64,000 bases of DNA from Daedaleopsis sinensis (taxonomy: Eukaryota; Basidiomycota; Agaricomycetes; Polyporales; Polyporaceae). The stretch lies in NCBI GenBank assembly GCA_033807695.1, contig CM066301.1, forward strand, positions 2,418,001-2,482,000, given 5' to 3'. The notes beneath the pieces are model-generated. The model was not told the DNA's origin. It was given only the letters and a program-made list of their open reading frames with translations, and ran no database searches. Of the stretch, positions 34,744 through 46,820 are shown piece by piece. Within the stretch, counting starts at the first letter, position 1; each line of letters opens with the position of its first letter. The position numbers were made by a program, and so were the translations under genes.

Positions 34744-35701
34744 TGGAGGAGATGATGGTAGAGACGACAAAGAGAAATTTGCGCGCTGCAGCGTTTTGGC
34801 CCGAGCACCTGAAGTAACCGTCACACGAGGATTATCGCCCAAGATACTTTGTGGCTGAAGCTGACTCGTACTTACTACTGACTCCCACCAGGGGCTTTTC
34901 ACTGCGTGCTCTCTATAATCAGTGGCCTTCCGTTGCCTCCGCGCGCGTTCCGTCCATCGAGTGATCTGATCCCAACCGCACTTACCATCATCATCCCCCG
35001 GTCTCTCAGCCACTTCCACTTGAAGTACTCTATCTCCACGATGCCGTATATTGATCCTTCGGATTTGTACGCAGGCCAGTCGAGTTCAGCAAGCACCTCG
35101 ACGAGTATCGCACAAGGTGCTGGTGGGAAGGCATGATCAATGATTATGTGGGATGCTCTAAGCGCTCTATACTGGTTGCCTTCAATCTACTTACGCTTCG
35201 GATTCTGAATCTCAAGCTTCGAGCTTGCCAACCAGACACCGGGCTTGCTTCAACTCCATGAAGGCCGACCGGCCCACTCTCCTCGGTCATGAGGCGTACA
35301 TTCTCCTCGACCCTGCGTTCAGAATACAAGGTCGCCATACGTTCTCAGCACCGAGGTTCGGACTGTTTCCTCAGTGCCCTGCTCACATGTCCTAATTCTG
35401 ATCTTCGTAGGCCAGCTAGGCTCAATCGCGGAAAGATTTACCCTCATCCCCGTGCAAAGTCTATACATCCACGGGTCATACTCCGTCGGGCTACGCGGTC
35501 GGGCTACCTAGTTACGGAGTCCGCCGGTCTTCTCTCTATGAGCGCCACGCGTAGAATCTGGTTCTCGACGGTCCGTAGGATCCTATTTCGACCTACGATG
35601 ACGAAGGGGCAGTCTAGCCGAGGAGCACCCGATGATACAGGGCGGCCCGTGCGCATCTAGACGACGCCCACATAAAGAGGCCCTGAAGTCCCTCGGAACG
35701 A
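34744..35701. other. Intergenic between divergent PDX1 and GH43 genes
   Basis: 958 bp. A 31-codon frame at 35041-35136 (MPYIDPSDLYAGQ...) has no other support. No repeat or RNA gene recognised. Confidence 0.45.
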
Positions 35702-37955
35702 ATGGCAGGCTCATCTTCGGTCGCCATGTTTCCTTCCCTCACCTTCAAGCTGCTGCTCGGTCTGCTCGCTGGGGTCTCCGCAGTCGCCGCTCAGATTGTA
35801 TCCGGTGCTCGTTGGACTGACACCAGTGGAAACGCGATTCAAGCACACGGGGCTGGAATCATCAAGGTGCGTCGATCTTGGGAGAATAGACTGACTGAGC
35901 TGATATCCGTCGTAAGGTCGGAAATACGTTCTACTGGGTTGGAGAGGACAAATCGCACAACAGCGCGTTGTTCAAAGCAGTTTCTTGCTACACTGTATGT
36001 GTCTCAGCTGAGACACTGTATACAAGCTCACCGTCGTGGTAGTCCACAGACCTAGTGTCATGGACCCGTCAAGCCGATGCCTTGACACCCATTGCTGGCA
36101 CTAGCATCTCGACGAACAACATCGTTGAACGGCCTAAAAGTGAGTTAATGCTTCAAGGTTGCGGTGTAGTTCGAGTTGATTGGTTGACTTTGCTTCACCC
36201 ATGTCAGTCTTGTTCAATAGTAAGGTATCACCTAGCCCATTCACGATGCTCGCATCATCGACTCAATGATGGCCGAACAGAACCAAGAATATGTCATGTG
36301 GTTCCACTCGGATTCTTCGAAGTAAGTCCGGGAAGTCATGCACCTCCTTCTATCCCAATGTTTCGTGGATCTGGACTGAATGGCTGGTGGCCTCAATAGC
36401 TACGGCGCGGCCGAAGTCGGTCTTGCTACGGCAAAATCTCCATGTGGACCCTACTCCTACAAGGGTAGCTGGAAGCCTCTCGGCGCGGATTCGCGTGACG
36501 AAGGATTGTTCCAAGATGGTACGTAATCAGTCTGGAGCTGAACTGACGTGCCTCTAACACCTATGTATTGCAGATGATGGTGTGTCATGCAAACGTTCTC
36601 CACGATTACATACATGAGCTCATTTGTGGATGACCTGTTACAGGTACTGCGTACCTGTTGTATGCGTCTGATAACAACCAGAACTTCAAGATCTCGCGCC
36701 TGGATGCCAACTACTACAACGTTACGGCGGTTGCCAGTCAGCTGAACGGTTGGTGTCATTCACTGGGCATACTGTGCGTCACAGAAATCTGACCTCTGAC
36801 CTCAGCCTCGACGCTCGAATCACCGGGAATCGTCAAACGGAATGGGGTAAGTCCACGAGGTTTCGGAATACAATGCATCTGACGAGTCGTCATAGGTTTA
36901 TTGGCTCATCGCATCCCACACCAGTGGCTGGGCTCCCAACCCGAACAAAGCTTTCCATGCAACTGTGCGGTCCCTCCGACTGATCATCTTGCGTCAGAAT
37001 AGTCACTGATTGTCAACATTTGGAACGGCAGTCGCTCTCTGGCCCTTGGTCCTCGCAGGCGGACATCGCTCCCTCGGGTGTACGCACATGGTATTCACAG
37101 AACGCATACGACCTCCCGCTCGGCTCCAACGCAATCTACATGGGCGACCGATGGCGGTCGGATCTACTGGGATCGAGCTCGTACATCTGGTACCCGCTCG
37201 ACTTCTCCACCGGCTCTCCTCAGCTCGTTCACGCCGACGTCTGGAGCGTCAACCTAGCTGCGGGTGAGTACGTGTACGGCAGCGAGCTCTGCGGAATTCA
37301 GCGCCATATTCGGCGCGGGCTGCGTGGACTGCGTGCTGACACTGTCGTGCCGTCAACAGGAACATGGTCGGTTGCATCCGGGACGACGTACGAGGCTGAG
37401 AACGGTTCGCGAAGCGGCTCTTCTACCATTTTGTCAGACTCGTCCTTCTCAGGCGGCGAGGCGGTCGGTTATCTCGGTAGGGCTTCTCGCGATTGAGACA
37501 ACACCGATGTGACTAACTGCTCGCTCGGGATAGGCAACGGCGGAAGCGTCTCGATCACCGTCCAAGGCAAAGGGACGGACCAATGGGTCGCACTTTACTT
37601 CGCAAATGGAGATTCCAACTGGAGGAACACAACAGTCAGGTGCGCATTCTTCCCCGCTTATAAACTATAGCGCGTCCAAGCTAATCAAGAGCTTTAGTGT
37701 CAACGGCGGGTCCCCTGTCTGGCTCGACCAGCCCAGCACCGGTGGCGGTCATGTCATCATCAGCGTCCCCGTGAAGGTCAACCTCAGGTCGGGCTCCAAC
37801 ACGCTCACCTTCAGCGCCGGGCAGAGCAGTGAGTTACCGAGCGCGTGGCCGTCTATCGCCGTCACCCGCGCGCATGTCTTGAACCCAAATATACTTGCTG
37901 ACAACTTCTATGTGCAGACTATGCTGCGGATCTCGACAAAATCATCGTCTACTGA
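35702..37955 (+). CDS. Exo-beta-1,3-galactanase (GH43) with C-terminal CBM35, secreted
   Basis: Predicted to release galactose from beta-1,3-galactan backbones of arabinogalactan, like the two-domain enzyme of Phanerochaete. Fifteen exons (35702-35866, 35917-35994, 36043-36139, 36208-36224, 36281-36321, 36400-36518, 36574-36579, 36644-36748, 36806-36846, 36896-36964, 37032-37263, 37360-37476, 37534-37639, 37698-37828, 37918-37955) give 453 residues. An N-terminal signal peptide ends near AVAAQIVSG; starting at the inner Met (35726) gives a tidier signal. The GH43 part shows HGAGIIKVGNTFYWVGED, NNIVERPK, EEGLFQDDDG-like DEGLFQDDDGTAYLLYASD and IYMGDRW. CBM35 features are YEAENGSRSG, GGEAVGYLGNGGSVSITV and YAADLDKIIVY. 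Exon 7 is only 6 nt. Confidence 0.93.
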
Positions 37956-40731
37956 TTCCGATGACGCGCAGGACACCGCGCTCTGAGTCCCTGCCAACAC
38001 ATGCACCTCCTTCTCTTCTACGGGTCAGCTCTCCAAGCCCCCGTTCGCGGCTGTCCGTTACGGTACGAGCTGTTCTGTGCTCTGTGAACTATAAATGGCA
38101 AACGCTCCACTTCGTGTGTGACTGCGTGGGCACGGTGCGACGGCCCCCTCTGGCTTCGGGGACTCGATAAGTGCCAGTTCTTTCTACCGCAATCGCTGAC
38201 TGGGGACGGCTGCAGTCGCGGTGGAAGATGCGCATGGCGTCCCCTGATTTTCGCATGGTCGCGACCGACGCTCTCATGGTGCGTGATACTGGATGCTCGC
38301 GATGCGCATGCGCTCCCACAGCGACGCTGCGTTGCATGACCGTCCGCGCGAGAATGTTCGAGAGTCTTCCGGGCGAGCGATGCGTGATGGCCAACGTTAA
38401 CGTTCGGCGGCGAAGGTGATTCGCGCGGCCGTTGATGCGTCTGCGTCTGCGTCTGTTCCGCTTGAGACGACGACGTTGCCGACGTGCGTCGGATGCCATC
38501 TCGATTGCCGAGCGGTCGCTGACCGTCAACGTTCAACGTTCAACCTTGAACGTTGCACTTTCAAGCGTGCAATAATTACTCAATACGTCACCGATCCCTC
38601 CTCCCGAGCTCTAGTGCGCCGTCTCGCACATAAGCTCTGTCACGGTGCTAGCTATCAAGTCCCTTCAAACAGCACTAACAAGGCTCAGCGGCCTGTCCGA
38701 CTGAGGCGTATCAGTTTGGGGCCCGCTGCCGGTGAAACCGTGCAGTCTGGCAGAAGCGGCGGAGACAGTTCTTGTTCTTCTGACACTGGCATACATATAT
38801 GATACAGCGCATGCACGCTGCGGCTGATGTCGGGCGTGCGCAGATGGCCATGGGACCCAATGTTGTGATCAATCGGATTCGCAAGGGCGCAACACCCGGT
38901 TGTACGAGACTCGCCTGCCTCGGCGCGCACCGGTACCTGCGCACCTACCTACGATCATTGCGAATCGGATGCTTCTTGCAAGTTGCGAGCCTGCAGGACG
39001 ATCATGATGAGACCAAAAGGCTCTCGTCTGTCGAGAACCGACTCCCTAATACCATGTAACATAATAATGATCGCTCGCTGCGAGAGGCTCCTAGGTGCGT
39101 TCGCTCCGAGTCTGCCCACTTCGAATTCAACTTCAACTTATTGGCACCGATCTCAGCTCCGAAGTTCGTACGCTCATATATACACATGATCAGCGTCCGA
39201 GTCGCACCGCCGCGGCCGGTCGCGCATCAATGCTCATTGCAGTACTAGTGATTAACAATGACACGCACGGTGGTCAACGCCATATGCATCAGTGGATCAT
39301 CATCGTGTTATGTGTTCCCAGTCCCAGTTCCAGCACCGTCTTGCAGTACATACGGCCCACGGGGCCTCGAGGAGGGCTCAAGGCGAATGTGCGTGTTGCG
39401 GGTGCCTGCGCTGCTCTTCTCTATACATACATACGTATACCGTGCCACGAACCACACGGCGCGCGGCGCCAAGTAGCCTTGAGGCCTCTGGCCTGACTGC
39501 CGCAGCCTGAGACACACAAGCTTAAGTGCTTTCTCAGTCTGCAGCTCCCATGGCCAGTGCCATCGTGCTCCGGCATCTGAGCGTGAATTGATGATCTGAC
39601 GGGCACTGAGTACTGTGGGCCTGTGCCTGGCACTAATAGCATTAGCATTAGCAATAGATATCGATATCGACCGGCGGGGGGCGCGGCGGACCGTGGAAAG
39701 AGATACACCGCGATACACCCGCGGCCGGGCATCTGCTCTGAGTCTGAGTCTGCTCTGAGAGACGTCGACGATACGGCATTGATGCATTACGCCGCACATG
39801 CCCAGAGCCATGCCTATTTGAGGCGGCTTGGTACGCGTACGGGGGAGCTGCCATGCAGATGGATATGGATATGGATGTGATCGTGTGCCAGTACGGCAGC
39901 GTTCCGTATATGCATAATGCTATCACGAACCCGCACCCCCTGTAACTGCGGCGCCCCGGGGCCCATGATTGCGTATACTTATTACCTATGAGTGCGGCCA
40001 CACGCACGCGAGGAAACACTGGTACTCAGTACTCGGGGCAGCGAAGCTCGCGCGCGGAGGCACGAACAAGACGAACTTGTCGGGCCCCATGCAATGGCCG
40101 ATCTATGGCCGGTTCCGGAGGCGGAGGAGCGGGAGCGCCGCCCGCGCCATATAACTTACAAGTATTGCCTGAGGGCGCACGATCGCGCGCGTCGCATTCG
40201 CAAGTGGCGGCCCTTGCGCGTCGTGTCTGTCTCTCGTATGTGTCCAGGAACGTCAAGGGAAGCTTCACGCAGAGTCAGGGGGACAGATACGTGCGGGAAT
40301 TGGATAGGGATATGTCATGCGCGTCTTGTCAGACGCACCGATGCGCGGCGGCGCAGCGGGTATTGTGTGGACGAGGCGGGGTTTGCGGACGATAGATACG
40401 GCAGCGCTGTGTATTCTTAATATTACTGCGAGAGTGACTGTATGGAGTATAGGGTTGGGCCGCCAGCTGCGGGAGCTCCGATTCCGAACGTCGTGGTGGA
40501 CCGCGGGCGCTGCGCGTCCGGACAGATGACTGCTATGCCTGCCGCGGTGTGCACCGAGGATCCGATGGAAGAGGGGAGGGGTTGCTAATGCAATTGAGAT
40601 TGAGAACGCCAGGCGCGAAGAGCGAGGGTGGACACTACATCCTTAGGTGCATATGGAGAAGGACGGAGAAGTCGCCGGCTCGGAACGCTTGGGAGTAGAG
40701 TGCATCATGCAGCTGGTGAGTCAGAACGCAC
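37956..40731. other. 2.8-kb gene-free stretch
   Basis: No convincing gene. AACGTT-rich direct and inverted motifs occur at about 38393-38402 and 38525-38565, TTAGCA/GATATC repeats at 39635-39665, and GGATAT repeats at 39860-39880. Short frames have no domain. Confidence 0.55.
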
Positions 40732-41330
40732 TCAGAAGCCCCGCTCGGAGAGCCAGCGGATTACGTCGTTCTTCCACCGTCCGCCGGTGATGACTAGATG
40801 CTGCTGGCGGACGATTTGGATGCCTATGCGCTGCGCCTCGTTTGAGCCGGCCGGGAAGAGGGTGCGGGCGAGGTCGTCGGCGAGCGCCTGATTGGTGATC
40901 GTCCGGGGCACAGGTCGGGGAGGAAAATCGAGGAGGCGATGGAGGTGCGTTGGCCCACAATTAGTCCCATGCATCACAATTGGCAAGCGGGGTGATTGCG
41001 CAGACGGGTTTGACGTGGGGTGTGGTGTGCGACGAAGGGGCGAGTGCGAATGTCAGATCAGTCGCGCGCGGAACGGGAGGGTGCAGATGGCGAGGTGATA
41101 CGAGAGCGAGGATGCGGTGAAGGAGAAGGTACCCAGGGCGAAGGCGGGGCGGCATAGGAAGAGGGGGAAGGGAGCAATTAAACATGGTCAGCACGCGCAG
41201 CGAAACGCAACAAGTCTCAGGGAAACAGGTCGCACATGTATGTTGCCCTCGACGTTTCGGATCAGGACGAGATATCTGGTGCCACCGTTACGAATATCGG
41301 TGTACACGGGCACGGTGCCTCGCGTGTTGC
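40732..41330 (-). pseudogene. IMG2: 3' part of transposon-split mitochondrial ribosomal protein mL49 gene
   Basis: C-terminal portion of a mitochondrial large-subunit ribosomal protein, separated from its 5' part by the KDZ element. On the minus strand, coding runs from the element border: after the duplicated GCAACACG comes RGTVPVYTDIRNGGTRYLVL, then IRNVEGNIH to 41236. A 348-nt intron follows, and a last exon at 40887..40732 encodes ALADDLARTLFPAG and the family end VIRWLSERGF. The frame is intact, so no decay followed the insertion. It cannot make a full protein from this allele unless the element is excised. Confidence 0.9.
41323..41330. repeat. Left target-site duplication, 8 bp
   Basis: CGTGTTGC directly abuts the left end of the KDZ element and is repeated exactly at 50863-50870. 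Confidence 0.95.
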
Positions 41331-42112
41331 CACCTCGACATCACAGGAACCTAGGCTAGTTAGCCTCCAAATCCCATCAAACGTGGAGGCTAACTAGCCT
41401 GGAACCCGCTCCCATCACTGGCATCCATTAAAGCCGAATAAATACACCCCGGCAATCGCTGAGTACATCAGCAGAGTCCGGGCCCTCCGGAACACACGTC
41501 CCGCCGAGTGATGGCGCACGTATGCGTCATGCCGAACGCCCGCCGCTCGGCACCTGTCCCCGCCGACGCCCGCGCCTCTGTCCTCGTCGTCGCCGACGGT
41601 GAGGAGCATATCTCCTCCATATCTTAGCCGTTTGAGCCCGTTTTTTTTGTAACAGTAGGTTAGTTTACTCTGCGAACACAATGGTATATGTATTGAACGC
41701 TCTACGTGGGCAGAATACACCATTAACTACGAGGGAGAAAAGGTGGGGGGATGGTCCGTGCGCTCCAGGCACGTGGCGATGATGCCATCATCCGCGGGGC
41801 TGGACACCGTTCCGATGCCACCCTCCCGCATTTCTCCGACCCGCTCGGCGCTTGGTCCCGCGTCTGCCTCCCGCCCTCCATGTCCGCTGGCGCTAATGCC
41901 CTCCGCGCCCTCCCGCTCGCCGTGACGACCATCGCCCGCCAGATCTCACCCTCCTCTTGCTCAAATCGCTCCGGAATCTCGATATACCATACCTAATATG
42001 CATGTACTTATGTATATAGAGCTACGCAATGGCTATGTGCACCAGGGGAGCTCACTAGCAGATGTCCGGGCGAGCGCGCGGGCGTCTCAGCTTGTAATCT
42101 AATCTAAGTAGT
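41331..42112 (+). repeat. Left terminal inverted repeat of the KDZ element (782 bp)
   Basis: Begins CACCTCGACATCACAGGAAC. It matches the reverse complement of 50081-50862 over its whole length without a gap that I can find. Frames inside it (for example 41415-41723 minus) occur identically in both copies and lack any known domain, so they are probably not genes. Confidence 0.95.
41353..41400. repeat. Subterminal hairpin in the left inverted repeat
   Basis: 17-bp arms (41353-41369 and 41384-41400, AGGCTAGTTAGCCTCCA and its complement) around a 14-nt loop, about 22 bp from the element end. The same hairpin lies at 50793-50840 in the other end. A transposase-binding role is a guess. Confidence 0.85.
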
Positions 42113-42166
42113 CACCGATAAACATTCAAGCGCTCACGCTGATTGTTCATCTAATCTACAGATCAG

Positions 42167-42174
42167 TATATAAG
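42167..42174 (+). promoter_or_regulatory. TATA box of the KDZ transposase gene
   Basis: TATATAAG lies 43 bp upstream of the transposase ATG, inside the element but outside the inverted repeat. Confidence 0.6.
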
Positions 42175-42216
42175 AGCTGTCGAAGCTCATACTTCTCGAC
42201 TTCTCTTCCCACTGCC

Positions 42217-45200
42217 ATGAAGAAGAACTTACGTGCAGCGCCTGGTCGCGTCGCGAACCATGTCTATCGCACCTCGATCAATCGTACGAATCGCAGGTCT
42301 CTCAACACGAGTTTGAACAACGAGATTGTGCGCCATAAGGACATTGTGAGAGAGAAGGCCAGGAAAGAACAGCAACTGCAGGCTCAGCTGGCGGGTATGT
42401 GGAGGGGTAAGGTTATGCTTCCACTGGGGTTCTGATCTTCTCTTCACAGGGTATGGATCGCACACTCAACAAAGGTACAGTGAGATGCAAGAGGACTCCG
42501 GAATGCGGGGCAGCTCTGAGCCAGCAGCCCCGGGATACGACTTCGGCACTCCTGCGCCCCTCGATGCTAGTGCTCAAGACCTACAGACAGCTAGATTAGA
42601 GATGGAGGTTGATGAAGGGCCCGATGGCCAGGATACCGAAGATTTCGTGCACGCACTGCGCGATATCATGAACCATCCGTGAGTTGCCTCAATATGCTTC
42701 AACTAATCCACGCTGACTATCACATTACAGCATGCAGAGCTATCGCTATCGGGATACTCGAACCTGGAAACAACGCCTCGAACGAACGACGCACAACTGG
42801 TCCACTCTCTATGAGGCGCTCACCGAGGCCTATCTGTGTTGGAGGTATCCCGAGAATCTCGGAGATGAGCCGGCGGTCGGTGATCAAACCTCTCCCGACG
42901 GCAACGTGCCACAGCAGTCGGCGCCAGCAACACCAGCGCCCGCGGAAAATCAAGAGGATGCCGTACCTCAGCCTGCGTCTCAGTCCGCGCAGCCCACGTC
43001 CGACCGGTCTTCGCGCCCGCCTTCTCCACAGCGCGACACCTCCTATGATTTCACAATAGATGTTATAGACATGATCACTCTTGACGAGACGCGCCACTTC
43101 CAGAGGGATGCGACCGACCTGACTCCCATCTCTCTCGCTAAGGGCGGGTTCCTGGCGACCTCACCGCTAGCCCCGACTCTCGCCATATCCTTTCGAACGT
43201 TGGAACTGTTCCGACGCCTTCGCCGTCGGAAGGCCTCGTACAGTATTGAGGCGTTTGCAAAGGTTGTTTGTGACACGTATGGGGTGCGTTTAACGCTATG
43301 ATGTCATCATAACGCGCCGCCGATGTACTCATTCTGACTTTAGTACCCGTACCGCCGGCGCTTCCGTACCGCCATTAGCGACAGCTATGACGTATATCTC
43401 CAGATCCTCAGGAACGTGGAGACGCGGGTGAAGGTGTACCTCGGGCGTAACACACCGAATTGGCGCGTCAAGAATGCCTGTCCGGCATGCAACTTCGAGC
43501 TTGAAGATGAACCATGCATGCGGTTCCAGCGCGTCTTTGCGATGGATGGAAACAACTCCCTCAAGCGGATCGCGAAGATCGGAGATCGCAACATTGCTGA
43601 TTCCCGCGAATTTGTAGATAGCGATTACTACCTCCTGTCAGACTATGTCGACCGTTACAAGGACGAAGTCAAGCATGCGCGCGAGCGCGCGCGCGCGCGC
43701 GGGGACACGGAGGAACCCATCGACGATGACGGCGACGGAGCGTGGTCTGATGAAGAAGGCGGACATGGGGAACAGGATGGCGAGGGTCCAGCCGATTTCG
43801 CGGGTGCAGCCGACATGCTGCGCGAATGTACAAAGAACTGGAAATCGGCCGCGCGTGACGAAAAGAAGAAGATGTGGGGTGTCTTCCACGAGACAGGAAT
43901 CTTCGCGGCGGCGTGCCGACATGGTTTCATCCTCTGGATCATCGATATGGTTCGCAGCGGCGAATTGTATGTACCCTGACTCCAGTGTAGAATTGTGTGC
44001 TAACTATGCACTCATAGAGCAAAGTACGCGCTCGCGATTGTGGCCAAAGCGCTGGAGGTCTTCGAAGATGCACACATGATTGGATATGATATAGGATGCA
44101 CTTTCGAGGGGACCATCTTGAACAGCTCCCTGGGCGAAGAGTTCGCGCGCCGCCAAGCCCGATGCATCGTGAACGCGTTCCACGGATATTCGCACAGCCA
44201 CAGCTGCCAGACTATCAATCACCCAACAGTCGTTAAGGGTGCAGGGAACAATGACTTGGAGACCATGGAGCGCGTCTTCAGCGGCTCCAATGAGCTCGCG
44301 CCGATCACTCGGTATGCCAGTGGATATCATCGCCGCATCAATATCGACAGCTACTTCCAGCAATGGGACGAGGACAAGTACGCTAACCTCGGCAACACGA
44401 TTTATAACTTCTACCGGCATGCGATTGATAACATCAACAACAATGCTTACGAACTCCAGCAGTGGCTTGCGCAGAGTGGGCGTACACTGGAAGAACTCGG
44501 CGCGTGGGAGAAGGAGGAAGCCGTGTACTTCGCGCAGCTTGGCAAGGTCACAGAGGCAGACAGGTACGCGGTGGAGTACGTTACCCGGCTACGCGAGTTT
44601 TGGGATCTCGAGTAAGTCTATCTTCCCCTGATCGACTTCACTGATCAATAACGGAGATCACAATCAAAGTAATCGCATAAATACGGCAACTTCAAGCTTC
44701 GTGACGTCAATCCCCGAGGACTACCAGCCAGCGGCCGTCAAGCGGCGGCGCGCAGACGCACGGTATCGCAATGCCATCTCGCACACGCAGAGACAGGAGA
44801 CCCAGATGCGCGTCCTTCGCGAGAGGCGCACCAGCGCGCTGACAGAAGTTGTCGCCCTCGAAACTCACATGGGGATCACCACAAGATGGACACCCACGAC
44901 TCCCGAGTTTCTCGAAGCTACTAAGTATATAACAGAGCGGGACTATCTGGAAGCCCTCGATAGCCTGCAACGGCTCGTCGTGCAACGCCTCTTTGAGCTG
45001 CAATCAATGAATGTCGCACACACCGGTACGTACTGCACGTCTACTACTAACAGCGCCTCCGACTCCTCGGACTTCTACTAATGATGCTCGTCCCCCTTCA
45101 GCATACAAGGTTCGCACGCAAATTGCGAAGTCCCTTCACTCTCGGTCGAAGGCGATCCGACGCGCAGTTGATGCATATAACCGCGCGGCGAAGGGCATGG

Positions 45201-45763
45201 TTCCACCGCGTGCGACCCTCGACTGGACGAAAGTTACCCACTACAACTTTCTTGAAGAATTCGAGTTGTTGCGCGACACCCGCAATGATCTGAGTGGGAA
45301 ACCATGGGCCGACACACTTACGAGGCAATACATGAAGAAGGCACGCAAGATCGAGCGTTCGCGAGAAGAGATCCAGCGTTGCAATATCGAAGTTCGCCGT
45401 CTGCACACTTCGGTACTCGAGGAGAACGCGGCACTCGATCAGGCAATCGCGTCGTCCAAGAACGACATGCACGCACTGGCTGGTGCTATCGAAGACTTCG
45501 GAGCACGGCGCAAACGTGTCAATGCCCGTCAGCTGGCGACCATTAGCAAGATATACGCCCTCCCGGGGTTCTCGGGCAATCCCACCCCAGGTCGAAGGAA
45601 AGGGAGTTCTACTGCGATTCTCTCAGCCGAGCCACCTAGTGCCGAGCCCGGAGTGTTGCGAGAACTGAACGAGATGCATGGCGAGAACTCGGATGAGGAA
45701 CCTGAAGAAGAGGAGGTGATGCAGGTGACCAGAGTACTGGAGTTTGCAACGAACTTGACCTAG
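42217..45763 (+). CDS. KDZ transposase
   Basis: Seven exons (42217-42394, 42450-42678, 42731-43283, 43344-43966, 44018-44611, 44670-45025, 45102-45763) give 1064 residues. A basic N-terminus and acidic/Pro-rich linker lead to a Cys cluster (NACPACNFELEDEPC, about residues 364-378). The RNase-H-type core has its first acid in AMDGNNSLKRI (Asp388), a second in IGYDIGCTFE (Asp552), HGYSHSHSC as the metal-binding-like knuckle, and the acid cluster NNDLETMERVFSGSN (Glu609/612). The C-terminal part is helical and coiled-coil-like, with an acidic end. This ordering is that of basidiomycete KDZ transposases. All junctions keep frame and there is no internal stop, so the enzyme may be active. Confidence 0.93.
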
Positions 45764-46100
45764 CGAGACACTGTTATCCCACATTATCTCACTTGCATAC
45801 ATGATATGGAGTGTATATACTCAGTTCATTGCCCTACAGCTACGTATGTACTTCCAGTACCACGCTAAGGTACTCGGACGGTCTTGATAATAGTGTGTAA
45901 GTATGTAGTTCAAGACGGGAGGCCAGAATAAGCCCGCTGTAGAGGTGGGAGAGGTGGGAAATGTGTTGCGTGAACACGATCGCAGTCGATGCACACGGCG
46001 TCTCACGCATATCTGATCGAGTCCTTTACCCCGCTCTCTTGCCCCTGCCCACTTCGCACCTTCTCCTCTCACTGTCAGCTCCCACAGTCTGTACGCCATT
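45764..46100. other. Spacer inside the KDZ element
   Basis: 337 bp between the transposase and the next cargo gene; TATA-like ATATACT near 45813-45820. No gene seen. Confidence 0.5.
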
Positions 46101-46777
46101 ATGTCGCCCTCCGAGCAGTCCAACTCCGGTGCCCCTTGGTTCGTTATCTTGGGTGACGGTGTGAAAGGGAAGTGCGAGAAGACGCAGAAGCAGTAAGTGC
46201 TCCCGCTGTGCCTACTCGGGCCATCGTCTCTTCCTCACCCTGCCTCTCTCGTGTGCTGTCCCATGTCTCATGACGCACGCCCCAGACCCTTCATGACTGG
46301 CGGCAAGTACGCCTCGCCATTTCCCATCGTTGTGAAGGTCGTGAGTGAGGAGCACGCCAACGAGGTCCTGAAGTTCAGCGAGGCTATCAAGATCATCAAG
46401 TCCATCGAGAATGACGTGCTCCAGCAAGTGCGGCTGTCCCTCTCGCTTCCGGGATGCAACGACATTCTGGCAGAGCTAGCTGGACAGGGTGCGAGGCGAG
46501 GGTTTTACCCGGTTGTCTACGGTCGAGAGTGTGGGATCTTCACAGTATAGTGAGTATTTCGGTTCTGGTGCCACGATCGCAGCTGTGACACACTCTCCAT
46601 CACAGTGAGGACGCCGTCGAGGCAACGAAGGCGACATGGAAGCCGATCTGGCGGAGGGTTCCGACGTTTGGCCGCGCGATCGCATGCATGGTATCTGCAG
46701 GGGAGAGCGAGAAGGAGGAAAACGGTGACTATCAACAATTAATTCAATCGCTCGCGTCCGGTGCGTCACTGCAATGA
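46101..46777 (+). CDS. KDZ cargo gene 1, viroplasmin/RNase H1 N-terminal-like protein
   Basis: Three exons (46101-46192, 46286-46549, 46606-46777) give 175 residues. Two related blocks can be seen: WFVILGDGVKGKCEK...GKYASPFPIVVKV and GFYPVVYGRECGIFTVYEDA...PTFGRAIACMV. The second resembles the small RNA/DNA-hybrid-binding fold at the N-terminus of RNase H1 and in viroplasmin (pattern Y-V-V-x-G-R-x-x-G-I-x). The identification is from pattern only. If the donor at 46730 is used, the protein would end two residues later at a stop after the acceptor at 46805-46807, so the C-terminus is uncertain. Confidence 0.6.
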
Positions 46778-46820
46778 TATATATTGGCACCTGTACTAAT
46801 GCTGCAGGGCTATAGTGTCG

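Noticed and set aside
35041..35136. 31-codon frame starting MPYIDPSDLYAGQ
   Set aside because: Too short to support; no conservation known to me and no clear upstream exon.
41415..41996. Frames of 60-102 residues inside the KDZ inverted repeats, duplicated at 50197-50778
   Set aside because: They overlap on both strands, resemble no family, and are explained by the repeats themselves being non-coding ends.
43676..43703. GCGCGC alternating run, possible Z-DNA
   Set aside because: It lies in the transposase coding frame as Arg/Ala codons (RERARARG) and needs no further explanation.
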